Below, piece by piece: positions 26,293 to 34,568 of a stretch of 64,000 nt of DNA. The number at the start of each line of letters is the position of its first letter. Position 1 is the stretch's first letter. The position numbers and the translations under genes were made by a program. This DNA comes from Alphaproteobacteria bacterium. Lineage in GTDB: Bacteria; Pseudomonadota; Alphaproteobacteria; TMED109. The notes under the pieces were generated by a model. The model worked only from the letters and a program-made list of their open reading frames with translations, was not told the origin of the DNA and ran no database searches. The DNA lies in NCBI GenBank assembly GCA_022825235.1, contig JAJDYI010000046.1, forward strand, positions 1 to 64,000, in the 5' to 3' direction.

Positions 26293-26686
26293 CTGGTTCC
26301 AGGCTTCTGGGTGTCGAAGCCGTCGCCGAGGCGTGCGGCAAGGACACGGCGGAGGGCGCTGGCCATGCCGCCGCAATCGGAACGTTCCCGTAACCGCCGC
26401 TTCAGCCTGCGCGGCCTGGCGAAGGTGTGGAGCGAGCGAGTCTTCGTGTGCCTGGCGCTGAACATCCGGCGGATGAAGGGCCTGGCCCCCCGGCGTGAAG
26501 CGCCCCTGAGCGTGGTCCCTACCCACTGCGCGAGCTTCGAAGGTCCCGGTACCCGGTCGATAGACCGCCTGCGTCAAGTTCGTCTCGCCACAACATCGGC
26601 AAGTCCGGCCCGTCACACCTTCCGTGCACACGGCGGCGAAGAGACGCCGACGCGAACCTCGTCAAGGCGCCCTCGGGCGCACGCTC
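26293..26686 (+). pseudogene. Transposase debris, IS1182-like C-terminal fragment
   Basis: After the IS630 fragment the frame containing RFSLRGLAKVWSERVFVCLA and LNIRRMKGL (about 26400-26480) resembles the C-terminal end of IS1182/IS5-type transposases. The surrounding frames are broken. Two different insertion-sequence remnants thus appear fused here, ending beside the cyanovirin-like gene. Confidence 0.5.
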
Positions 26687-27157
26687 CTAGTTGACCACGA
26701 TCTCGCCCTTCGCGTTCACCCGGTAATACGAGGCCAGTCCTTTAAGGAAATGTTCCGAGTGCACAATTGTCTCTGTCTCGCAATACGCCACCAGCGTGAT
26801 CCCGTTGGTCCACACATGCAGACCCACTTCGGAGCAAACGCTGTGAAAGCCGCTCCCGCCCCAATACAAGCGAGCGGTCTCGGTCGCCGGGTCTTCCTCA
26901 TAGCCGACCTCGTCGGAGAGATTGGTACTCGTCTGCTCCCTGTCGTCGTTGTCGTCGCTGACCCGGCACCACGCCGTCATATCGGCATGTTCCGACGTCA
27001 CATCCACGCTGAATCGGTCACAATCCTCGTGGAGCTTCCCCGTGCGGGGCTCGACGGTCTGCTGGGCCGACGCGGGGCCGGCCAGCACCGTAGCAATGCC
27101 CAGCGCGGTGACCGCACCAATGAGAACTCTTGTCGCTGAAACGTGATTGGCACTCAT
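26687..27157 (-). CDS. Secreted cyanovirin-N homology (CVNH) protein, copy 1
   Basis: The 156-residue protein starts at MSANHVSATRVL with a signal peptide cut near PASAQQ. The mature part resembles one CVNH domain: TGKLHEDCDRFSV, then MTAWCRVSD, SGFHSVCSEV and VAYCETE give the four spaced cysteines and the paired C-x-W/A-x-C-R pattern of this sugar-binding fold. It ends with YYRVNAKGEIVVN, shared in kind with copies 2 and 3 (33927 and 34569). Export to the periplasm or outside and glycan binding are inferred from the fold. It has no operon partner; transposase debris lies downstream and a kinase fragment upstream. Confidence 0.75.
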   Translation of the reverse strand: MSANHVSATRVLIGAVTALGIATVLAGPASAQQTVEPRTGKLHEDCDRFSVDVTSEHADMTAWCRVSDDNDDREQTSTNLSDEVGYEEDPATETARLYWGGSGFHSVCSEVGLHVWTNGITLVAYCETETIVHSEHFLKGLASYYRVNAKGEIVVN

Positions 27158-27466
27158 GAGCCTCCCCCTTGTCGCCGTTGGCACACTGCCGATGAAGCGC
27201 GCAGCCATCACCCAGTGTGATATCGCGGGCTCAACCACTCTCAGGGCAGCCGGACCGGCACGGCACGCGGATTCCGCGCAGCGCATTCCGGCTGGCTATC
27301 AAGGCTTCGTAATCGGCCTCCAGATCATGGTACAGCCCTTGCAGTATATCAAGATCGTAACTTTCCGCAAGGTTATTGCAGATGATTCCGCTATCAGTAG
27401 TACATTAGAGGATAAGATAGGCGGCGATACTCTCTGAAATATATCAATAAGGATCCAGTACATATC
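27158..27466. other. AT-rich intergenic region between CVNH gene and kinase fragment
   Basis: The part from about 27330 to 27466 is AT-rich, like the block before the intact kinase gene, and contains ATCGTGACAGTGA at the start of the fragment. No gene is recognised. Confidence 0.35.
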
Positions 27467-27850
27467 GTGACAGTGATTGATAGCCCGCGTCCCCAGGCCG
27501 TGCGGCCGTCGGAGGAGGATACGGCCCGGATGGAATGCGGCGAAGCGACACGCGAAGCGGTCCCCCGCGAATCTCCGTCCGCGCTCGGCATGGCGGTCCG
27601 GCGCATCGGCGCGAGCCTTGACCTTGACGCCGTACTCAAGGAGGTACTCGATACCACCCGCGCTCACCGGCCCAGGTTGCGGCGCCATCGCCGCCATCGA
27701 TGCGGCCGGCAGACCCGGCGACTTCATCACTCCGGCCTACTTGACGAGCACCGGATTCGCCTGCGGCTTGGGCCGAGTCGCGCCGAGGCGGTCCTCGAAA
27801 CCCGGCGCGCAGGCCCCGTTGCCGGCAGCCATGCTCCCCGGCACGTCGCC
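27467..27850 (+). pseudogene. Hybrid kinase remnant (GAF N-terminal fragment)
   Basis: From 27467 the frame reads AVRRIGASLDLDAVLKEVLD, matching residues 23-42 of the intact kinase at 20412. Near 27660 one base is missing relative to the intact gene and the match continues in the next frame as GPGCGAIAAIDAAGRPGDFI. Similarity ends near 27740 and the rest of the kinase is absent. The promoter region also resembles that of the intact gene, so a duplicated locus was truncated. Confidence 0.75.
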
Positions 27851-28100
27851 AGATGATGTCACGGCAGCGGCCTTCGTCGCCTGCCTGCCGAGGACCTTCA
27901 TCGGCCTCCAGGCAGGTAAGTCCTCAATCGTGATGCGGCAGCAGCAGCCGTACCGTAATGGCGGCGGCCGGCTGAGGAATCCGATGGAACGACAGCAGGG
28001 CCATGGATGGCGAATTCGAACGCGGCCGGACGGGCTCCGCGCCCCAGACGGCCGAGGTTCGCATTGCGGCGCGCCGCACCGTCCGGTGCTGCAATTGAGG
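27851..28100. other. Degenerate intergenic stretch
   Basis: No recognisable gene lies between the kinase fragment and the end of the convergent efflux operon. Confidence 0.3.
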
Positions 28101-29354
28101 TTATGAACGCAGCGCCGCGATCGGTTCGAGCCGCGACGCCTTGTGGGCCGGGTAGAGACCGAACGCCACGCCGATGCCCGAGGAGACGCCTACGCCCATG
28201 ACCATGGCGGTCACCGACACGGAAAAGGGCCAACCCGCGAACAGGCAGATGCCCAAGGATGCCGCGGCGCCCGCCAGCACGCCGAGCGCACCCCCCAGAA
28301 GGCAAAGCACGACCGATTCGGTGACGAATTGCTGGCGGATGTCTCTCCGGCGTGCGCCGACCGCCCGTCTGAGTCCGATCTCCGCACGCCTCTCGCTCAC
28401 CGAGATGAGCATCAGGTTCATGACCCCGACCCCGCCGACGATCAGCGAGATGCTGCCGACCGCAGCGAGCAGCAGCGTGAACAGCTGCCCCTGGTTGCGC
28501 ATCCGGTCGATGAGTTGTTGCGCAGCCGTAACCTCCATCCGGAGGCCCGGGACACGATGGTGGAAGTAGGAGACCACAGCCTCCGTCGCCGCCTCGGGAA
28601 GCACACCCGGGGCGATGCGGGCGACGATGCGGCGGAACGGCGTATCGGTGGCAACGCGCCGCGCGGCTTCGAGCGGAATAAACACGGTGTCGTCGGGTCT
28701 GAGATCCTGCCCGAAACGCCGGGTCTCGGCCGGACGAAGCACCCCGACGACACTGTACAGGCGCCCGTTGAGCCGAATATTCTCCCCGAGCACCGTGCCG
28801 GCGCCGGCACGGCTGATCGCGCGCGCCACGCCATCGCCCAGCACGCAGAAGCGCTGGTGCAGGTCCAGGTGGGATACGAATCGCCCGGCCGCCAGCTCAA
28901 GGCCGTTGATGCCGGCCAGGGATTCGGTGGCTCCCAGCACGATCGGCTGGTTCGGGATCGCCTTGCCCGCGTACATGGGGTCCCCGCCCACGTCCAGCCA
29001 TGTCGCGGCGGCCACGATCTCGGGCGTCTCGAGCACCAGGTCGCGGACGTCGGCGGCGGAGAAGTTCAGCGTCCTTCCCCGGACTCTCGTGTGCACCCGA
29101 CGGATCGCCAGGATATCGGTCCCGAGCCCTTCGAACTGCTTCAGCGCCTCTCCCTTCACGACCTCCCCGGTCGAGACCATCGCAATCACGGAGCCGATGC
29201 CCACCACGATGCCGACCAGGGCAAGAATGCTGCGGCCGCGAATGCTCGCGAGACTGGCCAGGGCCTCCTTGACGTTTGTCCTCGACAGCACGGTGACGGC
29301 CGCTCCGCTAGCCCTGATCAGGTGTCGTGGGTACGCGCCCCTCTTCGTGGACAA
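28101..29354 (-). CDS. MacB-type ABC transporter permease
   Basis: The 417-residue protein has the FtsX/MacB layout: an N-terminal membrane segment after NVKEALASLASIRGR (about residues 38-62), a periplasmic MacB_PCD-like domain (about 65-270) and three C-terminal membrane segments (about 295-320, 345-370 and 380-400) with NLMLISVSERRAEIGLRRAV. It should transmit ATP-driven motion to the tripartite pump rather than form a classical channel. It overlaps the ATPase gene by 47 bases and is last in a four-gene operon. A start a little downstream, near VTVLSRTN, is possible. Confidence 0.92.
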   Translation of the reverse strand: MSTKRGAYPRHLIRASGAAVTVLSRTNVKEALASLASIRGRSILALVGIVVGIGSVIAMVSTGEVVKGEALKQFEGLGTDILAIRRVHTRVRGRTLNFSAADVRDLVLETPEIVAAATWLDVGGDPMYAGKAIPNQPIVLGATESLAGINGLELAAGRFVSHLDLHQRFCVLGDGVARAISRAGAGTVLGENIRLNGRLYSVVGVLRPAETRRFGQDLRPDDTVFIPLEAARRVATDTPFRRIVARIAPGVLPEAATEAVVSYFHHRVPGLRMEVTAAQQLIDRMRNQGQLFTLLLAAVGSISLIVGGVGVMNLMLISVSERRAEIGLRRAVGARRRDIRQQFVTESVVLCLLGGALGVLAGAAASLGICLFAGWPFSVSVTAMVMGVGVSSGIGVAFGLYPAHKASRLEPIAALRS

Positions 29355-30006
29355 GCCCGTCCTCGACGCGAGCGCGGCGGCGGCACCGCTCTGAAACTTC
29401 CGGGCTGTGGGTCACGATGACGACGGCCATGCGCTGTTCGGAACAGAGGCGCTCGAACATGTCCATGATCTCGGCGCCGGTGTCGGGGTCGAGCGCACCG
29501 GTCGGTTCGTCGGCGAGCACGACCGAGGGTTCGCCGATGATCGCCCGCGCAACTGCGACGCGCTGCTGCTGGCCACCGGAAAGCTGGTTCGGTCGGTGGC
29601 CGGCCCGATCCGCCATGCCGACGCGGTCCAGCGCCTCGAGGGCCAGCCGCCTGACCCGTCCTTCGGGTTCCCGCCGGTAGATCAGTGGAAGTCCGGCATT
29701 CTGCGCCGCCGTCAGGCGCGGCAGCAGGTGAAAGGACTGGAACACGAACCCGATGCTGGCATTCCGCACGGCCGAGACCTCGTCGTCGTTCATCCCGGAC
29801 GCCTCCCGGCCGTTCAGGAAATAGGCGCCGCTTGTCGGGCGGTCCAGCAGCCCGATGATGTTCATGAGCGTCGACTTGCCGCACCCCGAAGGACCCATGA
29901 TCGACAGCAGGTCGCCCTCGTGCACGTCAAGCGAGACGCCGTTGAGAACCTCCACCGTCACGGGGCCGACCCGATAGCTCTTGCGGATGTCTTCCAGCCG
30001 GATCAT
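29308..30006 (-). CDS. MacB-type ABC transporter ATP-binding protein
   Basis: The 232-residue ATPase has all ABC motifs: Walker A GPSGCGKST (about 39-47), Q-loop in FVFQSFHLLPRL, signature LSGGQQQRVAVARA, Walker B VVLADEPTGALD and the switch histidine in VIVTHSPEV. It is of the LolD/MacB class. Its ATG overlaps the stop of the PAS-fused membrane fusion protein as ATGA, so the two are coupled. It energises the efflux or secretion complex formed with the neighbouring permease, adaptor and TolC-type channel. Confidence 0.95.
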   Translation of the reverse strand: MIRLEDIRKSYRVGPVTVEVLNGVSLDVHEGDLLSIMGPSGCGKSTLMNIIGLLDRPTSGAYFLNGREASGMNDDEVSAVRNASIGFVFQSFHLLPRLTAAQNAGLPLIYRREPEGRVRRLALEALDRVGMADRAGHRPNQLSGGQQQRVAVARAIIGEPSVVLADEPTGALDPDTGAEIMDMFERLCSEQRMAVVIVTHSPEVSERCRRRARVEDGLVHEEGRVPTTPDQG

Positions 30007-31820
30007 CCGGGACGCCTGCCCGGCCCATCCCCGAGAACCACCTCGTCGCCCGCTTCGAGACCTCGGGTGACATGCACCGAATCGCGGGTCGTCGCGCCGG
30101 TCTCGACCTCGATGCTCCGGACCTGTCCGGTGGCACGGTCCAGAACGCGGACCGACAGGGAGCCGCTTCGGCGCTGCACCGCGTGAAGTGGAACGAGCAG
30201 GGCACGCGGCATGTCCTGGATCACGACCTCGACGTCGACGGACATCCCGAGCCGCAGCAACTGCCGCACCTCCGGATCGAACGCGTCCAGTGCCGCGGCG
30301 AAGCTGAAGGACGCCGGCTGGCGCCGAGACAGGGCATCGACGGCCTGCGGGGACACGCTGCTGAGGGCGCCGGCGAGCGCGACGCCCGGAAAGGCGTCCC
30401 CGGTGACCGTGACCGGCTGCCCGACGCGCAGTTTCGCGACTTCCACCTCGTCGACGAATCCCTCGACCGACAGGGAATCGATATCCGAAACCCTCAACAG
30501 GAGCTGCCCGGGAGACACGGGCGTCCCCTCGAGGAGGCGCCCCGCCCCGCCCGACTGCCCCGCGAATCCGGAGCGTTCCTGCGCCGGTTGCATCACGATC
30601 CCCGATACCGGCGACCGCACCGTCGCGTGCGTCATCGCGGTCTCGATCTCCCGGAGCCGCTCCTCCACGGTCTGCAACTCCAGGCTCGCGACCTCCCTGG
30701 CCGCCGCCCCGCCCCGCTCCCGCACCGCCTGGAGATTGACTTCGGCGGCACTCTGCTCGGCCTGCAGGTTCTCGTACCGTTCCATCGCCGTTTCGTGCTC
30801 CAGTGCGGGGATGACCCCGCTCTCGAGCAGAAAGGCGGTTTGCTCGATCTTCCGCTGCTGGCTGTCGAGGGCGCGGCGGGACCGGTCGAGGGCACGGCGG
30901 GCGGCCAGCGTCTCCGGGCCGTTCTCCCAGTTGTCCAACTCCTGGACGCGCTTGATGGCTTCGATGTATTGCGCCCGGGTCGCGCGGTGTTCCTGGGCAA
31001 TCGTGGAGGTGTCGAGCTCGAGCAGTACCTGTCCTTGCTCGACTTCGTCGCCGTACTGGAAATGCAACGCGCCCACCGTGCCGGGGATCGGGCTGATGAT
31101 GTTCGTCTCCTGCCGGGCCGCAAGCCGTCCGGGGAATGACACCGCGGAAAGCAGGTGCTGCGGCTGGACGATCATGGTGGCGAGCGGCTCGCCGCCCTCT
31201 GCCGCCGCCGTCGTTACCGTCGCCGTCGAGGCCGCCACGACCGCTCCCCGGGTCCCCTGCCAGGCGTAGTAGCCGGCACCGAGGCAAATCGCGAGCACGG
31301 TCCCCGTCGCGATCGCCTTGATCACCTGCACGCGTCGGAGCGTGGACGACAACTCGCGGTTGCTCTCCTCGATCTGGCGGTAGGCCGTCTGCAGTTCCGC
31401 ATACTGCTCCTTGACCTGCTCACCCAGCCGAATCTCGGTCTCACGGAGCTCCTGGATCTCCGTGATGTCCGAGAACACCGCGACGATGCCGGTCCTCCGG
31501 CTGTCCGGACCGCTGCCCGCATGCAGCCAGGATGTGCTGATGTTGATCAGGCGCCGCTCGCCACCGGTCCGGATCTCGATCGCCTTGCGGCCGACATTGC
31601 GCTTCTCGCCGACCGCGTCGAAAACGGTTTCGGTGAACGCGTCCAGGCCCTCCAGCGCCACGAAGGCCTCGCCGAAACTGCGGCCCTCGACCTGACTCCT
31701 CTCCATGCCGAGAATGCGCGCGGCGGCGGCGTTGACGGACACGACCTTGCCGTCCAGCGCGACCGAGACGACGCCGTCGTCCATGTCGTCCAGAATGGTG
31801 TCGTGAACGAGCGCATCCAT
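30003..31820 (-). CDS. PAS-domain-fused HlyD/MacA-type membrane fusion protein
   Basis: The 605-residue protein has an unusual order. A cytoplasmic PAS domain (about 5-120) with GVVSVALDGKVVSVNAAAAR and FSDITEIQELRE is followed by a coiled coil (121-165), one membrane segment (167-187, ATGTVLAICLGAGYYAW), then a periplasmic adaptor: lipoyl-like half-motif (230-270, ISPIPGTVGALHFQYGDEVE), a long alpha-hairpin (about 275-400) and beta-barrel and membrane-proximal domains to the end. Classical adaptors have no PAS part. The ATG at 31820 is chosen because it opens the PAS helix, five bases after the TolC gene stop. A sensing role that gates the pump is inferred. Confidence 0.92.
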   Translation of the reverse strand: MDALVHDTILDDMDDGVVSVALDGKVVSVNAAAARILGMERSQVEGRSFGEAFVALEGLDAFTETVFDAVGEKRNVGRKAIEIRTGGERRLINISTSWLHAGSGPDSRRTGIVAVFSDITEIQELRETEIRLGEQVKEQYAELQTAYRQIEESNRELSSTLRRVQVIKAIATGTVLAICLGAGYYAWQGTRGAVVAASTATVTTAAAEGGEPLATMIVQPQHLLSAVSFPGRLAARQETNIISPIPGTVGALHFQYGDEVEQGQVLLELDTSTIAQEHRATRAQYIEAIKRVQELDNWENGPETLAARRALDRSRRALDSQQRKIEQTAFLLESGVIPALEHETAMERYENLQAEQSAAEVNLQAVRERGGAAAREVASLELQTVEERLREIETAMTHATVRSPVSGIVMQPAQERSGFAGQSGGAGRLLEGTPVSPGQLLLRVSDIDSLSVEGFVDEVEVAKLRVGQPVTVTGDAFPGVALAGALSSVSPQAVDALSRRQPASFSFAAALDAFDPEVRQLLRLGMSVDVEVVIQDMPRALLVPLHAVQRRSGSLSVRVLDRATGQVRSIEVETGATTRDSVHVTRGLEAGDEVVLGDGPGRRPG

Positions 31821-31825
31821 GTCCG

Positions 31826-33328
31826 CTACTCGAGGGCGCCCTCGACCTCGACCTCCCAGGTGTCGAGGACCGTGCCCGCCGTCCGGTCGAGTGTGCTCCA
31901 CGCATTCAGGTACCCGATCCTGGCGTCGAGCTCGTTGACCTGCGCGTTCACGAGGTCGGTCTGAAAGGTGGCCAGCCTGAAATTGGACGTCAGGCCCAGC
32001 TTCAGCTTGCCGTCCTCGATCTCGAGCTGCTGCCGGGCGAGGTCCAGCGCCTGGCGCGCCAACTCCATCTGCGTCAGCCCCAGCTCGACCGCGCTGACCG
32101 CGTTGCGCAGGCCGGCATCCAGCTCGCGGGCTTCGGTCGCGAGCGATCGCTCGGCCTTCCGCAGATCAAGCCGGGCAGCGATGTGCGCCCGCTTCGCGGC
32201 CTGCGTCGCGGCATCCCCCAGAGGGATGGTGAGCGCCACGCCGGCGGTGTAGATCCCCTTGTCCGCGTTGCCTCCCAGGTCCCGCAGGCCGGCGCCGAAG
32301 GAGGTGCCCTGTCCGCCGAACGCGGCCCGGGCCTCGAACGAGAGCTCCCAGAGCGTGCCGTCCGCGGCCTGGGCCAGCCGTATCGCCGCGCTTCGCAGGT
32401 TCAGGTGCGCCTTCAGGTAGTCCGCGTTGCGCTCCCGCGCGAGCGCCCGGATGCTCTCCAGATCGGGCCGCAGCGGCTCGACGGTCAGGGTCTGGACGGG
32501 CAGGACCCGGACATCGCCCTCCAGGTCGAGGAGGACGTTCAGGTCCAGCCCGGCGTCTGCCACGCGATTCCGGCTGCGGACGACTTCCAGCTCCCGCCTC
32601 GCGATGTCGGTCTCCGTCTGGACGATGTCCGTCCGCGCCATCCTGCCGGTATCGACCAGGAGTTGGTTGACCTCGAGCGTCTCCCTGGCCCGTTGCAGTG
32701 CGCTCTCGTTGATCTTCAACTGCAGGTCAGCCCGAATCGCCGCGCGGTACGCCTTGATCACCGAAGTGATCACGTCCATCGCGGCGGCCCTGAGATCCAG
32801 GACATGACGCTCCTCCTCGATCCGCGCCAGCCTGACCGGTGCGAGACCGACATCGAGCCCCGCACCGCGCAGCAGGGGATGGGAGAAGGCGAGTTCCACG
32901 CTGGTATCGTGCGCCTCGTCCGGTCCGCCCGAATGGCCGAGCCGCGCGGTCCAGGCCGGTCGCACGCTGACCGCTCCGCCCGTGGGCAGGCGCATGGTCA
33001 CGCGTGGCCCCGCGCCGAAGGTGTAGCCGCCGGTATCCGCGCCCCGGTCGGTGCGATAGCCGGCGGTCGCGGCCTCCAGGCTCACCTTCGGCAGGAAACT
33101 CTCTTCCGACTGCTCAAGGTCAAATCTGTGGAGGGTTCGGTCGAGCCTGGCATCGACGAGCGCGGGGTTGTCCCGGAGCGCCCGCGCTACCGCCTCGGCA
33201 AGGGTGAGCCGGATGGTCTCCGGCGGCGCAGCGTCGACCTCGGCGCCGGACGCGCCGGCCCAACTCTGTCCGGCGAGCACGACGGCAAGGCAGGCCATGA
33301 AGACACGCGGGCGCTGGTCACGCCCCAT
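31826..33328 (-). CDS. TolC-family outer-membrane efflux protein
   Basis: The 500-residue protein starts at MGRDQRPRVFMACLAVVL with a signal peptide cut near GASGA. The mature part has two repeated OEP halves of long helices, including LTLAEAVARALRDNPALVDA, QTETDIARRELEVV, LRSAAIRLAQA and QQLEIEDGKLKLGLTSNFRL, typical of TolC-type trimeric channels. It is first in an operon with the PAS-fused adaptor, ATPase and permease, so all parts of a tripartite pump are encoded together. An in-frame ATG upstream (33373) would bury the signal peptide. Confidence 0.93.
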   Translation of the reverse strand: MGRDQRPRVFMACLAVVLAGQSWAGASGAEVDAAPPETIRLTLAEAVARALRDNPALVDARLDRTLHRFDLEQSEESFLPKVSLEAATAGYRTDRGADTGGYTFGAGPRVTMRLPTGGAVSVRPAWTARLGHSGGPDEAHDTSVELAFSHPLLRGAGLDVGLAPVRLARIEEERHVLDLRAAAMDVITSVIKAYRAAIRADLQLKINESALQRARETLEVNQLLVDTGRMARTDIVQTETDIARRELEVVRSRNRVADAGLDLNVLLDLEGDVRVLPVQTLTVEPLRPDLESIRALARERNADYLKAHLNLRSAAIRLAQAADGTLWELSFEARAAFGGQGTSFGAGLRDLGGNADKGIYTAGVALTIPLGDAATQAAKRAHIAARLDLRKAERSLATEARELDAGLRNAVSAVELGLTQMELARQALDLARQQLEIEDGKLKLGLTSNFRLATFQTDLVNAQVNELDARIGYLNAWSTLDRTAGTVLDTWEVEVEGALE

Positions 33329-33362
33329 ACTTCCACATCCGGCGATTTCGGATGAGTCTCGG
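33325..33362. repeat. Diverged direct repeat, copy 1 (before tolC-type gene)
   Basis: CATCCGGCGATTTCGGATGA with its flanks recurs as CATCCGGTGATTTCGGATGA at 33520-33558, in the same orientation, with preceding sequence CGCCCC-TACTTCC versus CGCCCCGTGCTTCC. It overlaps the upstream region and start of the outer-membrane channel gene. Confidence 0.55.
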
Positions 33363-33519
33363 CTTGAACACAACTCCCCGCCCGTGTGTCATGAACGTAC
33401 GGCTATTGACACATTATGCGAGAATCCGGCTGCATGAAAGTGCTTGAACGTGTCCTATCGGGGTACAACAGGCAGGAAAGTGCTCTACAGGTTATTGAAG
33501 AAGAGCGGGCGTCGGGGAC

Positions 33520-33558
33520 GCCCCGTGCTTCCGCATCCGGTGATTTCGGATGAGTCCC
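33520..33558. repeat. Diverged direct repeat, copy 2
   Basis: Second copy of the element described at 33325-33362, about 200 bases away. A weaker relative (GAGGACGCCCCGTTTGACC, then a TGCGCGAATCC string) is seen near 35340-35390. Confidence 0.5.
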
Positions 33559-33669
33559 GCCGTGATCATGACCGACGAAGCGACGGCGAAGACCGATCGG
33601 GCTCAGTTGCCGGTAACCGGGCGGCGGCGAGCTTCGGAGCCCCAAGATAGTGGTGTCGAGCACGCGCAC

Positions 33670-33800
33670 CCTTCACTGCGGCTTCGGTCGGAGGGGGAAC
33701 GGGCGCGCATGGTCGCGGAGACGTGCGAGCCCGGTGTTTCGGTCAGGTCGGTTGCCCGCCGACACCATGTCGGCGACATGACTCCGAGCAAGCGGCGGCG
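33670..33800 (+). pseudogene. IS66/IS3-type transposase orfA remnant
   Basis: The frame reads GERARMVAETCEPGVSVRSV followed by ARRHHVG, closely like the helix-turn-helix start of IS66 TnpA or IS3 orfA proteins. Neither a complete orfA nor a downstream transposase is found, so this is a remnant. Confidence 0.6.
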
Positions 33801-33926
33801 ACAGGACCAAGATCAGCGAGGGTCGGACCGGGCGCACGGCTGCCGCGCCCGGGCGATCGGGGACGTGCGCCAACCCTGTGCCTGCAAGGGGTGCAGGCAG
33901 GACAAGCGCGCCGGCGCCGGGCGCGC

Positions 33927-34493
33927 TTATCTGAACTCCAGCGCGCCTTCCGTGCTCACCTGGTAGCACTCATTCAGGTCCAGAGATGTCGCCAGCGCCG
34001 CCGTGCGCGAGCATTCGATTGGCCACACCTCCTCGTTGCAGTTCTCGCTGGGCTGGTAGACGCACTCCGCCTTCAGCACGACGCGGGAGTAGTCCGCCTC
34101 GAGCTGGACATCGAAGCAATACTGCTGGAAGTGGCCCCTGTGGCAATGCAGGACGCCCCAGTCGTCACTGCCGACGGTGAGGTCAATGCTCGTCCGTTCC
34201 CTGTCGTAGCTGAAGTCGCTGACCCGGCACCACGCCCGCAGCTGCATGTCATGGTCGGTCTCCTGCAGGCTGAAGCGCTGGCAGTCATCGTGCAGGTTCC
34301 CCGTCCTGCCGGCCACCAGGCCGCCCTCGTCCTGAAGAAGGTCCGAAATGTCCCCCTGGTCGGGGATCTCGTCAACGTCGGCCACACCGGAGTGGTCGTC
34401 AGCCGAGGCCGGGGCGGCCATCAGGACCGCCGCGAGGCCCAGCACCGCGACCATGGAGACCGCGCCTCTCCTGCCAAATCGCCTTGCATTCAT
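33927..34493 (-). CDS. Secreted cyanovirin-N homology (CVNH) protein, copy 2
   Basis: The 188-residue protein starts with ATG behind GGAGGAG and has a signal peptide (MNARRFGRRGAVSMVAVLGL, cut near PASADD). An acidic linker (residues 33-62) leads to a CVNH-like domain: TGNLHDDCQRFSLQ, LRAWCRVSD, RTSIDLTVG, FQQYCFDVQL and LKAECVYQ, with an extra cysteine pair (ENCNEEVWPIEC) inserted in the last strand. It ends YQVSTEGALEFR. The family binds high-mannose glycans in known members; the ligand here is unknown. The gene follows copy 3 with 75 bases between them, so both may be in one transcript. Confidence 0.78.
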   Translation of the reverse strand: MNARRFGRRGAVSMVAVLGLAAVLMAAPASADDHSGVADVDEIPDQGDISDLLQDEGGLVAGRTGNLHDDCQRFSLQETDHDMQLRAWCRVSDFSYDRERTSIDLTVGSDDWGVLHCHRGHFQQYCFDVQLEADYSRVVLKAECVYQPSENCNEEVWPIECSRTAALATSLDLNECYQVSTEGALEFR

Positions 34494-34568
34494 GTGTTCG
34501 CTCCTCCAGTTGCGGGAAGCCGCCGGGGCTCCCCTTGTCCCCGTCGGCCCGTGCCGGGCCGGAGCGGG

